The notes beneath the pieces were generated by a model. The model made no database searches. It was not told the origin of the DNA and saw nothing but the letters and a program-made list of their open reading frames with translations. Both the position numbers and the translations under genes were made by a program. From Chryseolinea sp. (GTDB taxonomy: Bacteria > Bacteroidota > Bacteroidia > Cytophagales > Cyclobacteriaceae), in NCBI GenBank assembly GCA_025923195.1, contig JAICGJ010000027.1:1-42648 (forward strand): 42,648 bases of DNA, given 5' to 3'. This document shows positions 33,452-42,636 of this stretch, in pieces; within the stretch, counting starts at the first letter, position 1; each line of letters starts with the position of its first letter.

Positions 33452-35716
33452 ATGTATACAGGTGAAGAAATCATGCAAGAAAGCGATAGCACAACGGCGG
33501 CTATCCAATTTATTAACAGTACGTCATGTCATATCTTCCTTACCGGAAAAGCTGGCACGGGTAAGACCACTTTTTTAAAGAACCTTTCCGGACGAACACA
33601 CAAGCAACTGGCTATCGTGGCTCCTACCGGTATAGCGGCACTAAATGCTGGAGGTGTCACCATTCACTCACAGTTCCTGTTGCCATTTGGGATGTTCATT
33701 CCCGATCGCGACCTATCCCCTGCGGCAGATCAAAGTGGATCATTCTATACATCACATACCCTGGCACAAAAACACCCGATTAACAGTTTGCGAAAGCAAG
33801 TCTTGCGATCCATTGACCTGCTGGTGATCGATGAGGTAAGCATGCTGCGCGCGGACTTGCTGGACGCCATCGATTATCGAATGAAGGCAGCGAGGGGAAA
33901 TTTCACACAGAGTTTCGGAGGTGTCCAGCTGCTGCTAATCGGGGACTTGTATCAATTGCCACCCGTTGTAAAACGCGACGAAGAATTGATGCTGAAAAGG
34001 TACTACCACAGCGCTTGGTTCTTCGAATCTAAAGCATTAAAACAAGACGGGTTTGCGTACATCGAACTCGATAAAATATTCCGGCAGCATGATGATAAAT
34101 TCATCCAACTGCTAAATAACCTGCGAAACAATCGTCCTACGCCCGACGACATAGCTGAATTAAACAGGCATTATAAGTCGGCCGAGGAAATACAGAATCT
34201 GAAGGACGTGATAACCTTGACTACACACAATTACAAGGCGGAAGAATTAAATATACGTGCACTGAACCAGTTGTCAACTCCACCACATTATGTGTATGCA
34301 TCCGTTGAAGGCGAATTTCCGGAAAGTATGTTTCCGGCCCAGCAAAAACTGGAACTTAGGGAGGGCGCCCAAATTATGTTTACCCGGAACGACAGTGAGG
34401 ATAAGATGTACTTCAACGGAAAACTGGCCACCGTCAAGAGCATTGCGGGCGACGATATCAAGGTGGAGATGGCTGGATCAAATACGCTCTACACATTGAA
34501 AAAGTCTCTTTGGGAGAATAAGAGGTATACCATCGATTCGGCAACACTGGAAATTGATGATGAAGTGATCGGAACATTTGAACAATACCCCGTTAAGCTG
34601 GCATGGGCAATCACAATTCATAAGAGCCAGGGGCTGACTTTTGATACAGCAATCATCGACGTTGGCCAAGCCTTCGCTGACGGCCAGGTGTATGTAGCCC
34701 TCTCCAGACTGCGTTCTCTCGAAGGTCTGATCATGCGCACAAGAATTGATCCTAATGTCATCAGTACCGACAAGCAAATAGTAACATTCAGTACAGTGAA
34801 CAATCGTCCGGAAATGTTGCCAGATAAAATAAAGATAAAACAGCACGAATACATCCGGCAGCTGATTAAAAAGACATTTGACTTTGAAGCGCTCGTCAAG
34901 GAGTGTATCTACATTCAACGAAACCAAAAGGAAACCTCTGCGGAAGAGGCGGCGTTGAAACCCGTGCTGGAGCAGCTGATTAATGCTTTGCTCCGCGAAA
35001 AAGACAACACAATCAAATTCGGACGTCAGTTGCTTTCGCTGCTGGATGGTAATCATACTGATCAATTATCCGATAGGATTAGGAAGGGAAGTGCATATTA
35101 TAAGGATTTTCTGTATCAACAAGTAACGCTATTGCTGTCGCACATTGAGGAAATGCGATTGAAAAAAAGGGTCAAGTCATACCTTAATAGTCTCCTAGAC
35201 CTCGACCAGTTTTTCTGCAAGAAGTTGGAAGCAGTTGATAAGGCACTCTATCTCACGGAGTCAATTCTCGGTGGGGTTACGCAATTTGATTTTTCCGTTT
35301 TTACTTTAGAACGCGCATCTGCTCGAGGAAAAATATTGGAGCAAATTCGCAAGGATATGCCCAAGCTACCTGATAAGAAAAAGAGAAGAAAAAGGAAAGA
35401 GGAAGGAGACACTCACGAGATCACCTTGGGACTCCTGAAGTCGGGTATGACGGTTGCGGAAATCGCAGCTGCCAGGGGCTTGGTCGCCGGTACGATTGAG
35501 AGTCACCTCGCAAAACTAATTGGAGTCGGTCGTCTCAGTATTCATGAATACATGGATAGTCAAAAAGTAACGATGATCGCGAACGCCATAGGTGAAATGC
35601 CTGATGGATTTACGCCAAAGGACCTATTTTTAAAACTCGGTGGTAAATTTGATTATGGTCAGCTTCGCGCAGTAATGAATCACATGACATTCACCTCGTC
35701 GGAGTCCACGACGTAA
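33452..35716 (+). CDS. Pif1/RecD-like helicase with C-terminal HTH domain
   Basis: This 754-residue protein has an SF1B helicase core with Walker A TGKAGTGKTT (31-40), motif Ia VAPTGIAALNAGG (56-68), Walker B VIDEVSM (125-131, Asp127/Glu128), QLPPV (motif III) and the late IHKSQGLTFD and VYVALSRLRS motifs. A long helical region of about 200 residues follows. A C-terminal helix-turn-helix (about 665-710, GLLKSGMTVAEIAAARGL) resembles the HTH_40 domain also seen in RecQ-like helicases. It probably unwinds recombination or fork structures in DNA. Two starts are possible: Met1, or Met8 at 33473, which begins MQESDST and lies closer to the core. It is a single-gene unit. Confidence 0.88.
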   Translation: MYTGEEIMQESDSTTAAIQFINSTSCHIFLTGKAGTGKTTFLKNLSGRTHKQLAIVAPTGIAALNAGGVTIHSQFLLPFGMFIPDRDLSPAADQSGSFYTSHTLAQKHPINSLRKQVLRSIDLLVIDEVSMLRADLLDAIDYRMKAARGNFTQSFGGVQLLLIGDLYQLPPVVKRDEELMLKRYYHSAWFFESKALKQDGFAYIELDKIFRQHDDKFIQLLNNLRNNRPTPDDIAELNRHYKSAEEIQNLKDVITLTTHNYKAEELNIRALNQLSTPPHYVYASVEGEFPESMFPAQQKLELREGAQIMFTRNDSEDKMYFNGKLATVKSIAGDDIKVEMAGSNTLYTLKKSLWENKRYTIDSATLEIDDEVIGTFEQYPVKLAWAITIHKSQGLTFDTAIIDVGQAFADGQVYVALSRLRSLEGLIMRTRIDPNVISTDKQIVTFSTVNNRPEMLPDKIKIKQHEYIRQLIKKTFDFEALVKECIYIQRNQKETSAEEAALKPVLEQLINALLREKDNTIKFGRQLLSLLDGNHTDQLSDRIRKGSAYYKDFLYQQVTLLLSHIEEMRLKKRVKSYLNSLLDLDQFFCKKLEAVDKALYLTESILGGVTQFDFSVFTLERASARGKILEQIRKDMPKLPDKKKRRKRKEEGDTHEITLGLLKSGMTVAEIAAARGLVAGTIESHLAKLIGVGRLSIHEYMDSQKVTMIANAIGEMPDGFTPKDLFLKLGGKFDYGQLRAVMNHMTFTSSESTT

Positions 35717-35743
35717 CCGAGATGCTATACAAAATGGCGAAAT

Positions 35744-36361
35744 CTATGGTTCAGCCACAATATAGCAGCACCTTATCCGCTCGTTGTAGGAACTTTGTAT
35801 GACTTTGAAACTTTGTTTCTCCAGGTTTTGACTCACCAGCTGCAATCTGCTTTCGTAACCTTTTCCAATCAAAGGGCCATAAAAAATATAGACCAACCCT
35901 CCCTTCTTAAGAAGCGACCGGATCTGTTTAGATTCTTTTTCAAGGGATTTATTTGTCCAGAAGAAGTTTACGTTAAAGCAAAATACCTTATTGTACTTGA
36001 TACCCTCATTTGTAAACCCTAGGAGATCTGCTTTCAGAAGTTTGACTTTTCCTAACTTGATCGCGGCTACGTTTCGTTGGACAGCCTTGGCAATCGCGAG
36101 TGGCGATCTGTCGATAGCAGTTATAACACCCTTCTTAAGGAGCGGTACAACGGCTTCAACAGCAAAGCCAACGCCGCATCCAAACTCGAGGATTTTATCA
36201 TCCGACCTGATGTCAAGAATCCCAGCGGCCCACCTGTAACGTTCGTGACTTTTCATAAGAAGTGGTGTCAAGTTAGCAAAGTGTCCGGCAGGATTGCTCG
36301 ATATACTGGCAAGAGCTTCTGAGCATGAAAGGCGAGGGCCGGCCGTTACTTGACTTTCCAT
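35744..36361 (-). CDS. Class I SAM-dependent methyltransferase
   Basis: This 205-residue protein has a Rossmann-fold methyltransferase domain with motif I ILEFGCGVGFA (57-67), the acidic end of strand 2 in AIDRSP and motif post-I KLLKADLLGF. There is no signal peptide or extra domain, so the acceptor is unknown and could be a small molecule, lipid or quinone. Met36 (MKSHERYRW) is an alternative start at 36256, but the preceding residues (GHFANLTPLL) look like part of the domain, so I keep the longer form. Convergent with the helicase, it is a single-gene unit. Confidence 0.82.
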   Translation of the reverse strand: MESQVTAGPRLSCSEALASISSNPAGHFANLTPLLMKSHERYRWAAGILDIRSDDKILEFGCGVGFAVEAVVPLLKKGVITAIDRSPLAIAKAVQRNVAAIKLGKVKLLKADLLGFTNEGIKYNKVFCFNVNFFWTNKSLEKESKQIRSLLKKGGLVYIFYGPLIGKGYESRLQLVSQNLEKQSFKVIQSSYNERIRCCYIVAEP

Positions 36362-36541
36362 TAGGATGTGTTGTAGAGAAATTTTTTTTCGTAAGGCGTA
36401 ATTTTTTTTTTCGCTTTTCAGAGAGACAACAGGGGGAATTTATCAATCTCGGCTGAGACGGCGGAAAGCTTTTTATGTAGGGCTAATTAGAACTTGGTTC
36501 TTAATGAGGCACTAAATATCGTTGGTTCGCTGAAGGAGAAG

Positions 36542-36573
36542 CTTCACCTCCTAGGGGAATCCCTTGGGTGAAG
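36542..36573 (+). promoter_or_regulatory. Two-stem hairpin with competing upstream arm
   Basis: CTTCACC (36542-36548) pairs with GGTGAAG (36567-36573) and encloses a small AGGG/CCCT stem. The same CTTCA can instead pair with TGAAG at 36531-36535, giving a mutually exclusive fold. This is suggestive of an RNA switch in a long leader, but there is no known riboswitch match. Confidence 0.25.
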
Positions 36574-36777
36574 AGAAGGTTCAATGAGTTTGTGGTTCAT
36601 ACTCTTTCACAGGATATTATCAAGGGAAATTGCCCCTGAATGGACGATGTTTCTAACGCCGCGCCATGCCTAACAGTGCTAACGTCCAGATATATTTTCC
36701 CATAGAGCCGGAGGTCTATTGCCTTCCAACAGCACTAACTTCACAAGATCCCTAAGGAGAAATTTGATGGGGATTAG

Positions 36778-36948
36778 ATGGCACCTAACCGCGATATTTT
36801 TGGCGGAGGAGTTAAGACATTTTTGTCTATGAAAAAACATCTATTAGGAATATTTAAACTACACCGCTATTTTAGCGAAAAGTATATCCTGGTAATTATT
36901 AATCTGACGACTCGATGCTCAACAAAATGCAGATTCATCAGGGGATAA
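36778..36948 (+). pseudogene. Possible relic of a radical-SAM gene N-terminus
   Basis: A 56-codon frame starts ATG 36778 (an internal ATG lies at 36829) and ends TAA 36946-36948. It encodes a MKKHLLGIFKLHRYFSEKY stretch, then LVIINLTTRC, then STKCRFIRG. NLTTRCxxxCxx(C) is the classic start of the radical-SAM Fe-S loop, but the third Cys is Ile here and the frame stops three codons later (RFIRG). It is either a decayed gene fragment or coincidence. No downstream continuation is visible in another frame before the SWIB gene at 36993. Confidence 0.3.
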
Positions 36949-36992
36949 TTTGGGATCAAGTAAAGTAAACTACTAAACATCATTTAAACGCT

Positions 36993-37382
36993 ATGGCAAA
37001 AAAAGCGAAGAAAGCTGCAAAGAAAGCAGCTCCAAAAAAAGCTGCTAAGAAGAAAGCAGCTCCGAAGAAGGCCGCAAAGAAGGCGCCTAAGAAGGCAGCC
37101 AAGAAAGCAGCGCCAAAGAAAAAGTCAGCAAGAAAACCTAATGCCGCATTCATGGCAGCCCTCACGCCAAGTGCAACATTAGGAGAGGTGGTTGGAAGCA
37201 AGCCGCTTCCAAGAACTGAGATCATCAAGAAGATCTGGGACTACATCAAGAAGAACGGACTTCAAGACAAGCAGAACAGACGAATGATCAATGCAGACGA
37301 CAAACTAAGAGCAGTTTTCGCTGGTAAGGATCAGATTTCGATGTTCGAGCTGGCAAAGGTTGTAAACAATCACGTAAAGTAA
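36993..37382 (+). CDS. SWIB-domain protein with histone H1-like Lys/Ala tail
   Basis: This is a 129-residue protein. Residues 1-47 consist almost only of Lys, Ala and Pro in KKAAPKK/KKAAKK repeats, like the C-terminal tail of histone H1 and bacterial Hc1/HupB-type proteins, and should bind DNA nonspecifically. Residues about 53-128 form a SWIB/MDM2 domain (PSATLGEVVGSKPLPRTEI, KKIWDYIKKNGLQD and a VFAGKDQISMFEL core). It is a small nucleoid-associated protein candidate. The encoding DNA (37000-37130) is a degenerate tandem array of aagaaagcagctcc-like units. It follows a 631-bp gap with leader-like structure and ends in a strong bidirectional terminator. Confidence 0.92.
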   Translation: MAKKAKKAAKKAAPKKAAKKKAAPKKAAKKAPKKAAKKAAPKKKSARKPNAAFMAALTPSATLGEVVGSKPLPRTEIIKKIWDYIKKNGLQDKQNRRMINADDKLRAVFAGKDQISMFELAKVVNNHVK

Positions 37383-37402
37383 GAGCCTTTCTTGATTCTT
37401 GA

Positions 37403-37440
37403 AAAAAAACCTGAGTGGAAGTCTCTCAGGTTTTTTTTTG
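37403..37440. terminator. Bidirectional intrinsic terminator
   Basis: CCTGAG (37411-37416) pairs with CTCAGG (37426-37431) around a 9-nt loop. An A-run (37403-37410) precedes it and a T-run (37432-37440) follows, so it works on both strands: for the SWIB gene and for the regulator gene whose stop is at 37473. Confidence 0.88.
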
Positions 37441-37472
37441 GTCCCAAAATAAGAATATATGCCAACGTTAAT

Positions 37473-38468
37473 TCAACTACTCAGGGCCCCCACGGCGATA
37501 TCCTTGTTATATTTGCTCCTGTACTGCAATGGGGATAATCCGGTAATCTTTTTGAACGTCGTACGGAATGCCTTGCTGTCTGTGTAGCCCACTTTATACA
37601 TTACCTCATTCACATTCTCACGCGATGACTCCAGGCTCATTTTCGCGGCTTCGACTTTTACACGTTGAATATATTCTACCGTTGTATTGGCAGTTGCTTT
37701 TTTAAACCTTCGTTCGAGATTTCTGCGGCTTAATGCAAGCATCGAAGCAAGTTCGTCTACCGTGATCTTTTTCTGAAAATTGTTTTCAATAAAGACCTGT
37801 GCTTTCTTGATGGATTCATCCTCATGTTCCTTTTGGCCATTGAAGATAATAAATGGTGATTGGCTTCCTCTTTCAATTTCTATTTCGAATACTTTGGCGC
37901 ATAACACAGCCATGCTCCGACCCGCAAATTTCTCGACCAGATATAATATCAGGTTCAGGAAAGAATATGCCCCACCACTGCAATAGATCCCATTCTCGTC
38001 GGTAATGATTTTTTCGGCTACAAGGTTCACATCCGGAAACATTCTTTTAAAATCATTTGCAGCTATCCAGTGCGTTGCACACTTACGTCCCTTCAGTAAT
38101 CCTGTGGCAGCGAGCAAGAATGCGCCAAGGCAAAGGCTGGCCACCTCCGCGCCAGCTTTATACTTTTTTGCGATCCATGGAACAAATGCATAATTCATCT
38201 CTACTGATGTTTTATAGTCACCTTTGATTGCCGGTATGAGGATCAGATCCGTGTAGCCTACGTCCTGAATAGTCAGCTGGGGTGAGACGGTAAAAAGATT
38301 CTCATAGGTCTGTATTTCCTTCGAAAGTCCCACAAGCTTGACATCAAACATGGGTGGCTTACCCATACCCACCAAAAAATCGTTGACCTGACTAAACACT
38401 TTGTGAGGCCCTTCTATGCTCCCCATGACTGCCTCCCCTTTAGGAATTAAGATTGATATATGTTTCAT
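37473..38468 (-). CDS. GlxA-type transcriptional regulator (DJ-1/PfpI + AraC HTH)
   Basis: This is a 331-residue regulator. An N-terminal DJ-1/PfpI-like domain (about 1-190) has a nucleophile-elbow Cys113 in SLCLGAFLL, the usual ligand-sensing fold in GlxA proteins. A C-terminal AraC/XylS double HTH (about 230-325) has DELASMLALSRRNLERRFKK and a GYTDSKAFRTTFKKITGLSP motif typical of the second HTH. The start is at ATG 38466-38468. It is divergent from the amidohydrolase at 38644, a layout that often means the regulator controls its neighbour. The effector is unknown; known relatives respond to amines, quaternary ammonium compounds or metabolites. Confidence 0.9.
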   Translation of the reverse strand: MKHISILIPKGEAVMGSIEGPHKVFSQVNDFLVGMGKPPMFDVKLVGLSKEIQTYENLFTVSPQLTIQDVGYTDLILIPAIKGDYKTSVEMNYAFVPWIAKKYKAGAEVASLCLGAFLLAATGLLKGRKCATHWIAANDFKRMFPDVNLVAEKIITDENGIYCSGGAYSFLNLILYLVEKFAGRSMAVLCAKVFEIEIERGSQSPFIIFNGQKEHEDESIKKAQVFIENNFQKKITVDELASMLALSRRNLERRFKKATANTTVEYIQRVKVEAAKMSLESSRENVNEVMYKVGYTDSKAFRTTFKKITGLSPLQYRSKYNKDIAVGALSS

Positions 38469-38643
38469 GAACCAAAATTACGAGGCACGCTTGTCGCAAT
38501 CAACCCCTCGCAATGGCGCATTTACACCTACAGTTAGTATCTTTCTATCAGAAATGTGGCCTCATGAACTTTTGGACATTGAATTACCAAGATTCCGAGC
38601 CAATACATTTATTACACCGCAAACACACATTAAATCGAGAAAC

Positions 38644-39969
38644 ATGAAATTCAATTTCCTTATCACCTTGATGCTACTGGTTGTTTTGGCAGGGTACAGC
38701 CAGGAAGTCCTACTAAAGAATGTGCGCGTGATCGACGGTACTGGGAAACGACCTTCGGAGAAAATGAACATAGTGCTGGATCAAGGCAGGATAAAAACAA
38801 TTTCAAAAAAGGAGATAATATCCACAGGTCATGTCATCGACCTTACTGGCAAGACCATCATGCCCCTTATAACCAATGTTCATGGTCACCTTGGTATGTC
38901 AAAAGGGACAACCGTGGTACCGGAAAATTATAATCGCGAGCACATCGCGCGGGAACTGGAACGCTATCAGTCTTATGGTGTCGGTACCGTTGTTTCTATG
39001 GGTACTGACAAAGAGTTGATTTTTTCCATGAGAGATGCCTCACGATCAGGAAAGCTTCCAGGAGCCACAGTATTTACAGCGGGCTATGGTTTTCGCCCGC
39101 CGCTTGGATCAAGACCCCAGGAGACGGGGATGGAGAAACTTTATCGGCCTGCCACTGCCGGTGAAGCAACCGAGAATGTCAAAACATTGGCTGTACTCAA
39201 ACCAGATATGATCAAAATCTGGGTGGATGATATGGGAGGAACTGCGGAGAAAATAAAACCTGATGTCTATCGCGCCATAGTCAGTGAGGCACATAAACAT
39301 GGGATTCGCGTAGCTGCCCATCTGTTTTACCTCGAGGATGCACATTTGCTCCTGGATGCAGGAGTAGACATTTTCGCTCACAGCATTCGTGACAAAGAAG
39401 TCGACAAGGCTCTTATCGAGAGGATGAAGGAGAAGGGAATTATCTATATCCCGACATTAACGCGCGATGCCTACGAATTTTTTTACGGAACAGAACGACC
39501 CTGGATGAACGATCCTTTCTTCCAGGCTTCTCTGGAGCCAGGCGTACTTGAAATGATTTCCAGCAACGAGTATAAGAAGAGAATATTGAATAATCCTCGA
39601 CTTCAAGAAAATAAGGATGCCTTCAACATGGCGCTGAAAAACCTTAAGAAATTGCACGATGCTGGTGTGATGGTGGCGCTTGGAACAGATTCTGGTGCGC
39701 AGCCTGTACGTGCACAAGGTTTTTCCGAACATCTTGAGTTACAACTCATGGTTGAAGCCGGTCTAACGCCTTTGCAGGCTATCACAGTGGCTACACGCAA
39801 CGCATGCCTGGCGCTGAAGTTAAGTGATCAGGGCATGTTGTTGCCGGGTATGCGAGCGGATTTTGTCGTATTAAATTCAAATCCCTCTGAAGGCATCAAA
39901 AGCACTCAATCTATCCATTCAGTCTGGAAAAATGGTGTTCAGGTGAGTAGCGGTCCCATAACAAAATGA
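38644..39969 (+). CDS. Secreted amidohydrolase (imidazolonepropionase/prolidase-like)
   Basis: This is a 441-residue enzyme from ATG 38644, chosen because a signal peptide (MKFNFLITLMLLVVLAGYSQ) follows directly; the frame is open back to 38416, inside the regulator gene. The metal-dependent amidohydrolase core has NVHGHLG (His80, His82), a likely carboxylated Lys191 in PDMIKIWVDD, His226 in VAAHLF, His246 in FAHS and Asp349 in LGTDSG. The N-terminal VRVIDGTGKRP and C-terminal LLPGMRADFVVLNSNP are the usual small beta-sandwich halves. Exported members hydrolyse dipeptides, lactams or cyclic amides, and the substrate is open. It is likely under control of the divergent GlxA-type regulator. Confidence 0.88.
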   Translation: MKFNFLITLMLLVVLAGYSQEVLLKNVRVIDGTGKRPSEKMNIVLDQGRIKTISKKEIISTGHVIDLTGKTIMPLITNVHGHLGMSKGTTVVPENYNREHIARELERYQSYGVGTVVSMGTDKELIFSMRDASRSGKLPGATVFTAGYGFRPPLGSRPQETGMEKLYRPATAGEATENVKTLAVLKPDMIKIWVDDMGGTAEKIKPDVYRAIVSEAHKHGIRVAAHLFYLEDAHLLLDAGVDIFAHSIRDKEVDKALIERMKEKGIIYIPTLTRDAYEFFYGTERPWMNDPFFQASLEPGVLEMISSNEYKKRILNNPRLQENKDAFNMALKNLKKLHDAGVMVALGTDSGAQPVRAQGFSEHLELQLMVEAGLTPLQAITVATRNACLALKLSDQGMLLPGMRADFVVLNSNPSEGIKSTQSIHSVWKNGVQVSSGPITK

Positions 39970-41212
<1,243 letters not shown>

Positions 41213-41263
41213 CGGATTAGTCATGGCATCGAAAAGAGTTCTGATCAAGTAAAAAATGTATTT

Positions 41264-41956
41264 ATGAATCCTAATCAACTTACACTCTCAAACGAGGCCG
41301 AAGCCCAGCGGTATATGGTTAAAGTGTATGGCTGGATGTCGCTCGCATTAGTTGTTACGGGCTTGGTAGCGATGTACGCCGCCGCGTCTGAGTCGCTTGT
41401 AAATTTGATTTTTGGAAACCGCATTACGTTTTACGTGCTGATAATACTGGAATTAATTGCGGTTGGTACGCTGGCGGGACTGATAAACCGCATGAGCGCG
41501 CTTATGGCAACCGTTATATTTGTCGCATATTCGGCATTAAACGGTTTGACGCTTTCCGTTGTATTCCTGGTCTTTACGACAGAATCGATTGCATCTACTT
41601 TCTTTATTACGGCCGGAACCTTTGGAGTCATGAGCATATATGGGTATACCACAAAATCGGATCTGTCAAAGTGGGGGAATCTTTTGTTCATGGGTCTGAT
41701 GGGGCTAATCATTGCCTCCATTGCGAACATATTCATGAAGAGCACAATGATCTATTGGGTTACAACTTACATAGGCGTCCTCATTTTTGTTGGACTTACC
41801 GCATATGACACACAGAAAATAAAAAATTCAAACGTCATCGGAAATGAGGGGACTGACGAAGATAACAAGGAAGCAATCATGGGAGCTCTAACGTTGTACC
41901 TCGACTTTATCAACTTATTCCTTTATCTGCTGAGGATATTTGGCCGAAAGAAGTAA
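41264..41956 (+). CDS. Bax inhibitor-1/YccA family membrane protein
   Basis: This 230-residue protein has seven or so TM helices and the family's typical pieces: RYMVKVYGWMSLALVVTG at the start, TSTFFITAGTF-like in the centre, and the C-terminal YDTQKIK and GALTLYLDFINLFLYLLRIFG segments. The Asp of YDTQ and the Asp of LYLDF belong to the conserved acidic pair thought to gate calcium leak in BI-1 proteins. In bacteria the family (YbhL/YccA) modulates FtsH proteolysis and membrane stress responses. It lies 51 bases after the J-domain gene. Both products are membrane-quality-control proteins, so joint regulation is plausible. Confidence 0.93.
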   Translation: MNPNQLTLSNEAEAQRYMVKVYGWMSLALVVTGLVAMYAAASESLVNLIFGNRITFYVLIILELIAVGTLAGLINRMSALMATVIFVAYSALNGLTLSVVFLVFTTESIASTFFITAGTFGVMSIYGYTTKSDLSKWGNLLFMGLMGLIIASIANIFMKSTMIYWVTTYIGVLIFVGLTAYDTQKIKNSNVIGNEGTDEDNKEAIMGALTLYLDFINLFLYLLRIFGRKK

Positions 41957-41979
41957 GAGCGTCGGATGATCATACAATC

Positions 41980-42636
41980 CTACTTCCTGATCATGATGCC
42001 TGCTGCAAAGCGGCCCCGATCGCCCTTTCGGGCCGAGAAAAAGTGATGGTTATGCTTGACTGTACAAAGTTCCGAAATTTCAATGCGGGCAGGGTCTACA
42101 CCGAATTCCAGGAGTTGAAGTTCATTAGCTTTCCAAAGATCAAGCTTCGCTTTGTTGTTGCCTGTGGGTTTCAGCAGTTCATTCTCATGACCAAAGCTCA
42201 GTTTCACCTCCTGAATCACGTCGTCACCAACTTCATAACTCTCGGGCGATACCGACGGTCCGATACCGGCGTGGACATATTCGCCCCTGGTTCCGAACAG
42301 ACGTCGCATTTCAACGAGTGTTTTTTCCAAAATTCTGGCCACGGTTCCTCGCCATCCCGAATGAACGGCGGCGACAGCGTTGTTTTTTTTGTCGAACACG
42401 AGAACTGGAACGCAGTCTGCTGACATAACTGCTATACAAATTCCTCGGTCGCTGGTGACTAAGGCATCCGTGTCGATCAGTTCATCTTTGGACGTAGCTC
42501 TCGTAACATGCAAAATTCTCGTCTTATGAACCTGGGACGGGAAATACAAATCAGAAGCTTGAATACCCATTGCCTCTGCCAGCATGCTCCTGTTCTGGTG
42601 TATAACTGTTTTGTTCGGTACACTGGAAAAACTCAA
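41980..42636 (-). CDS. YfiH/LACC1-family purine nucleoside phosphorylase (5'-incomplete)
   Basis: The frame from 42636 encodes a 218-residue laccase-domain (YfiH/YlmD/LACC1) protein. The zinc ligands are intact: His37 in QVHKT, Cys75 in SADCVPVL and His92 in AAVHSGWRG. The family includes enzymes with adenosine deaminase and purine nucleoside/MTA phosphorylase activity. The first codon available is TTG, three codons after an in-frame TAA (42643-42645), so about 20-30 N-terminal residues usual for the family are missing. The +1 frame at the edge reads Asp-Asn-Leu-Arg, which fits the normal N-terminal strand, so a frameshift or sequence error is likely. It converges with the BI-1 gene, 23 bases apart. 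Confidence 0.8.
   Translation of the reverse strand: MSFSSVPNKTVIHQNRSMLAEAMGIQASDLYFPSQVHKTRILHVTRATSKDELIDTDALVTSDRGICIAVMSADCVPVLVFDKKNNAVAAVHSGWRGTVARILEKTLVEMRRLFGTRGEYVHAGIGPSVSPESYEVGDDVIQEVKLSFGHENELLKPTGNNKAKLDLWKANELQLLEFGVDPARIEISELCTVKHNHHFFSARKGDRGRFAAGIMIRK

Larger units (their letters stand above)
36362..36992. other. 631-bp intergenic region upstream of the SWIB gene
   Basis: The gap lies between the methyltransferase start and the SWIB start, so both promoters may be here. Items visible are poly-T/poly-A-rich stretches near 36388-36412, the hairpin at 36542-36573 and a 56-codon ORF at 36778-36948 with a radical-SAM-like CxxxC segment. No other gene or repeat is supported. 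Confidence 0.5.

Noticed and set aside
34478-35065. 195-codon antisense frame inside the helicase
   Set aside because: It lies wholly inside a gene with clear helicase motifs and carries no domain signal.
36990-37135. Tandem-like DNA repeat as a CRISPR or satellite
   Set aside because: The periodicity comes from repeated Lys/Ala codons of the SWIB tail, with no spacers.
36980-37228. Antisense frame rich in Phe and Ala over the SWIB tail
   Set aside because: It mirrors the Lys/Ala repeat codons. There is no independent evidence of a gene.
38416-38643. N-terminal extension of the amidohydrolase
   Set aside because: It begins inside the divergent regulator gene and precedes a clear signal peptide at ATG 38644.
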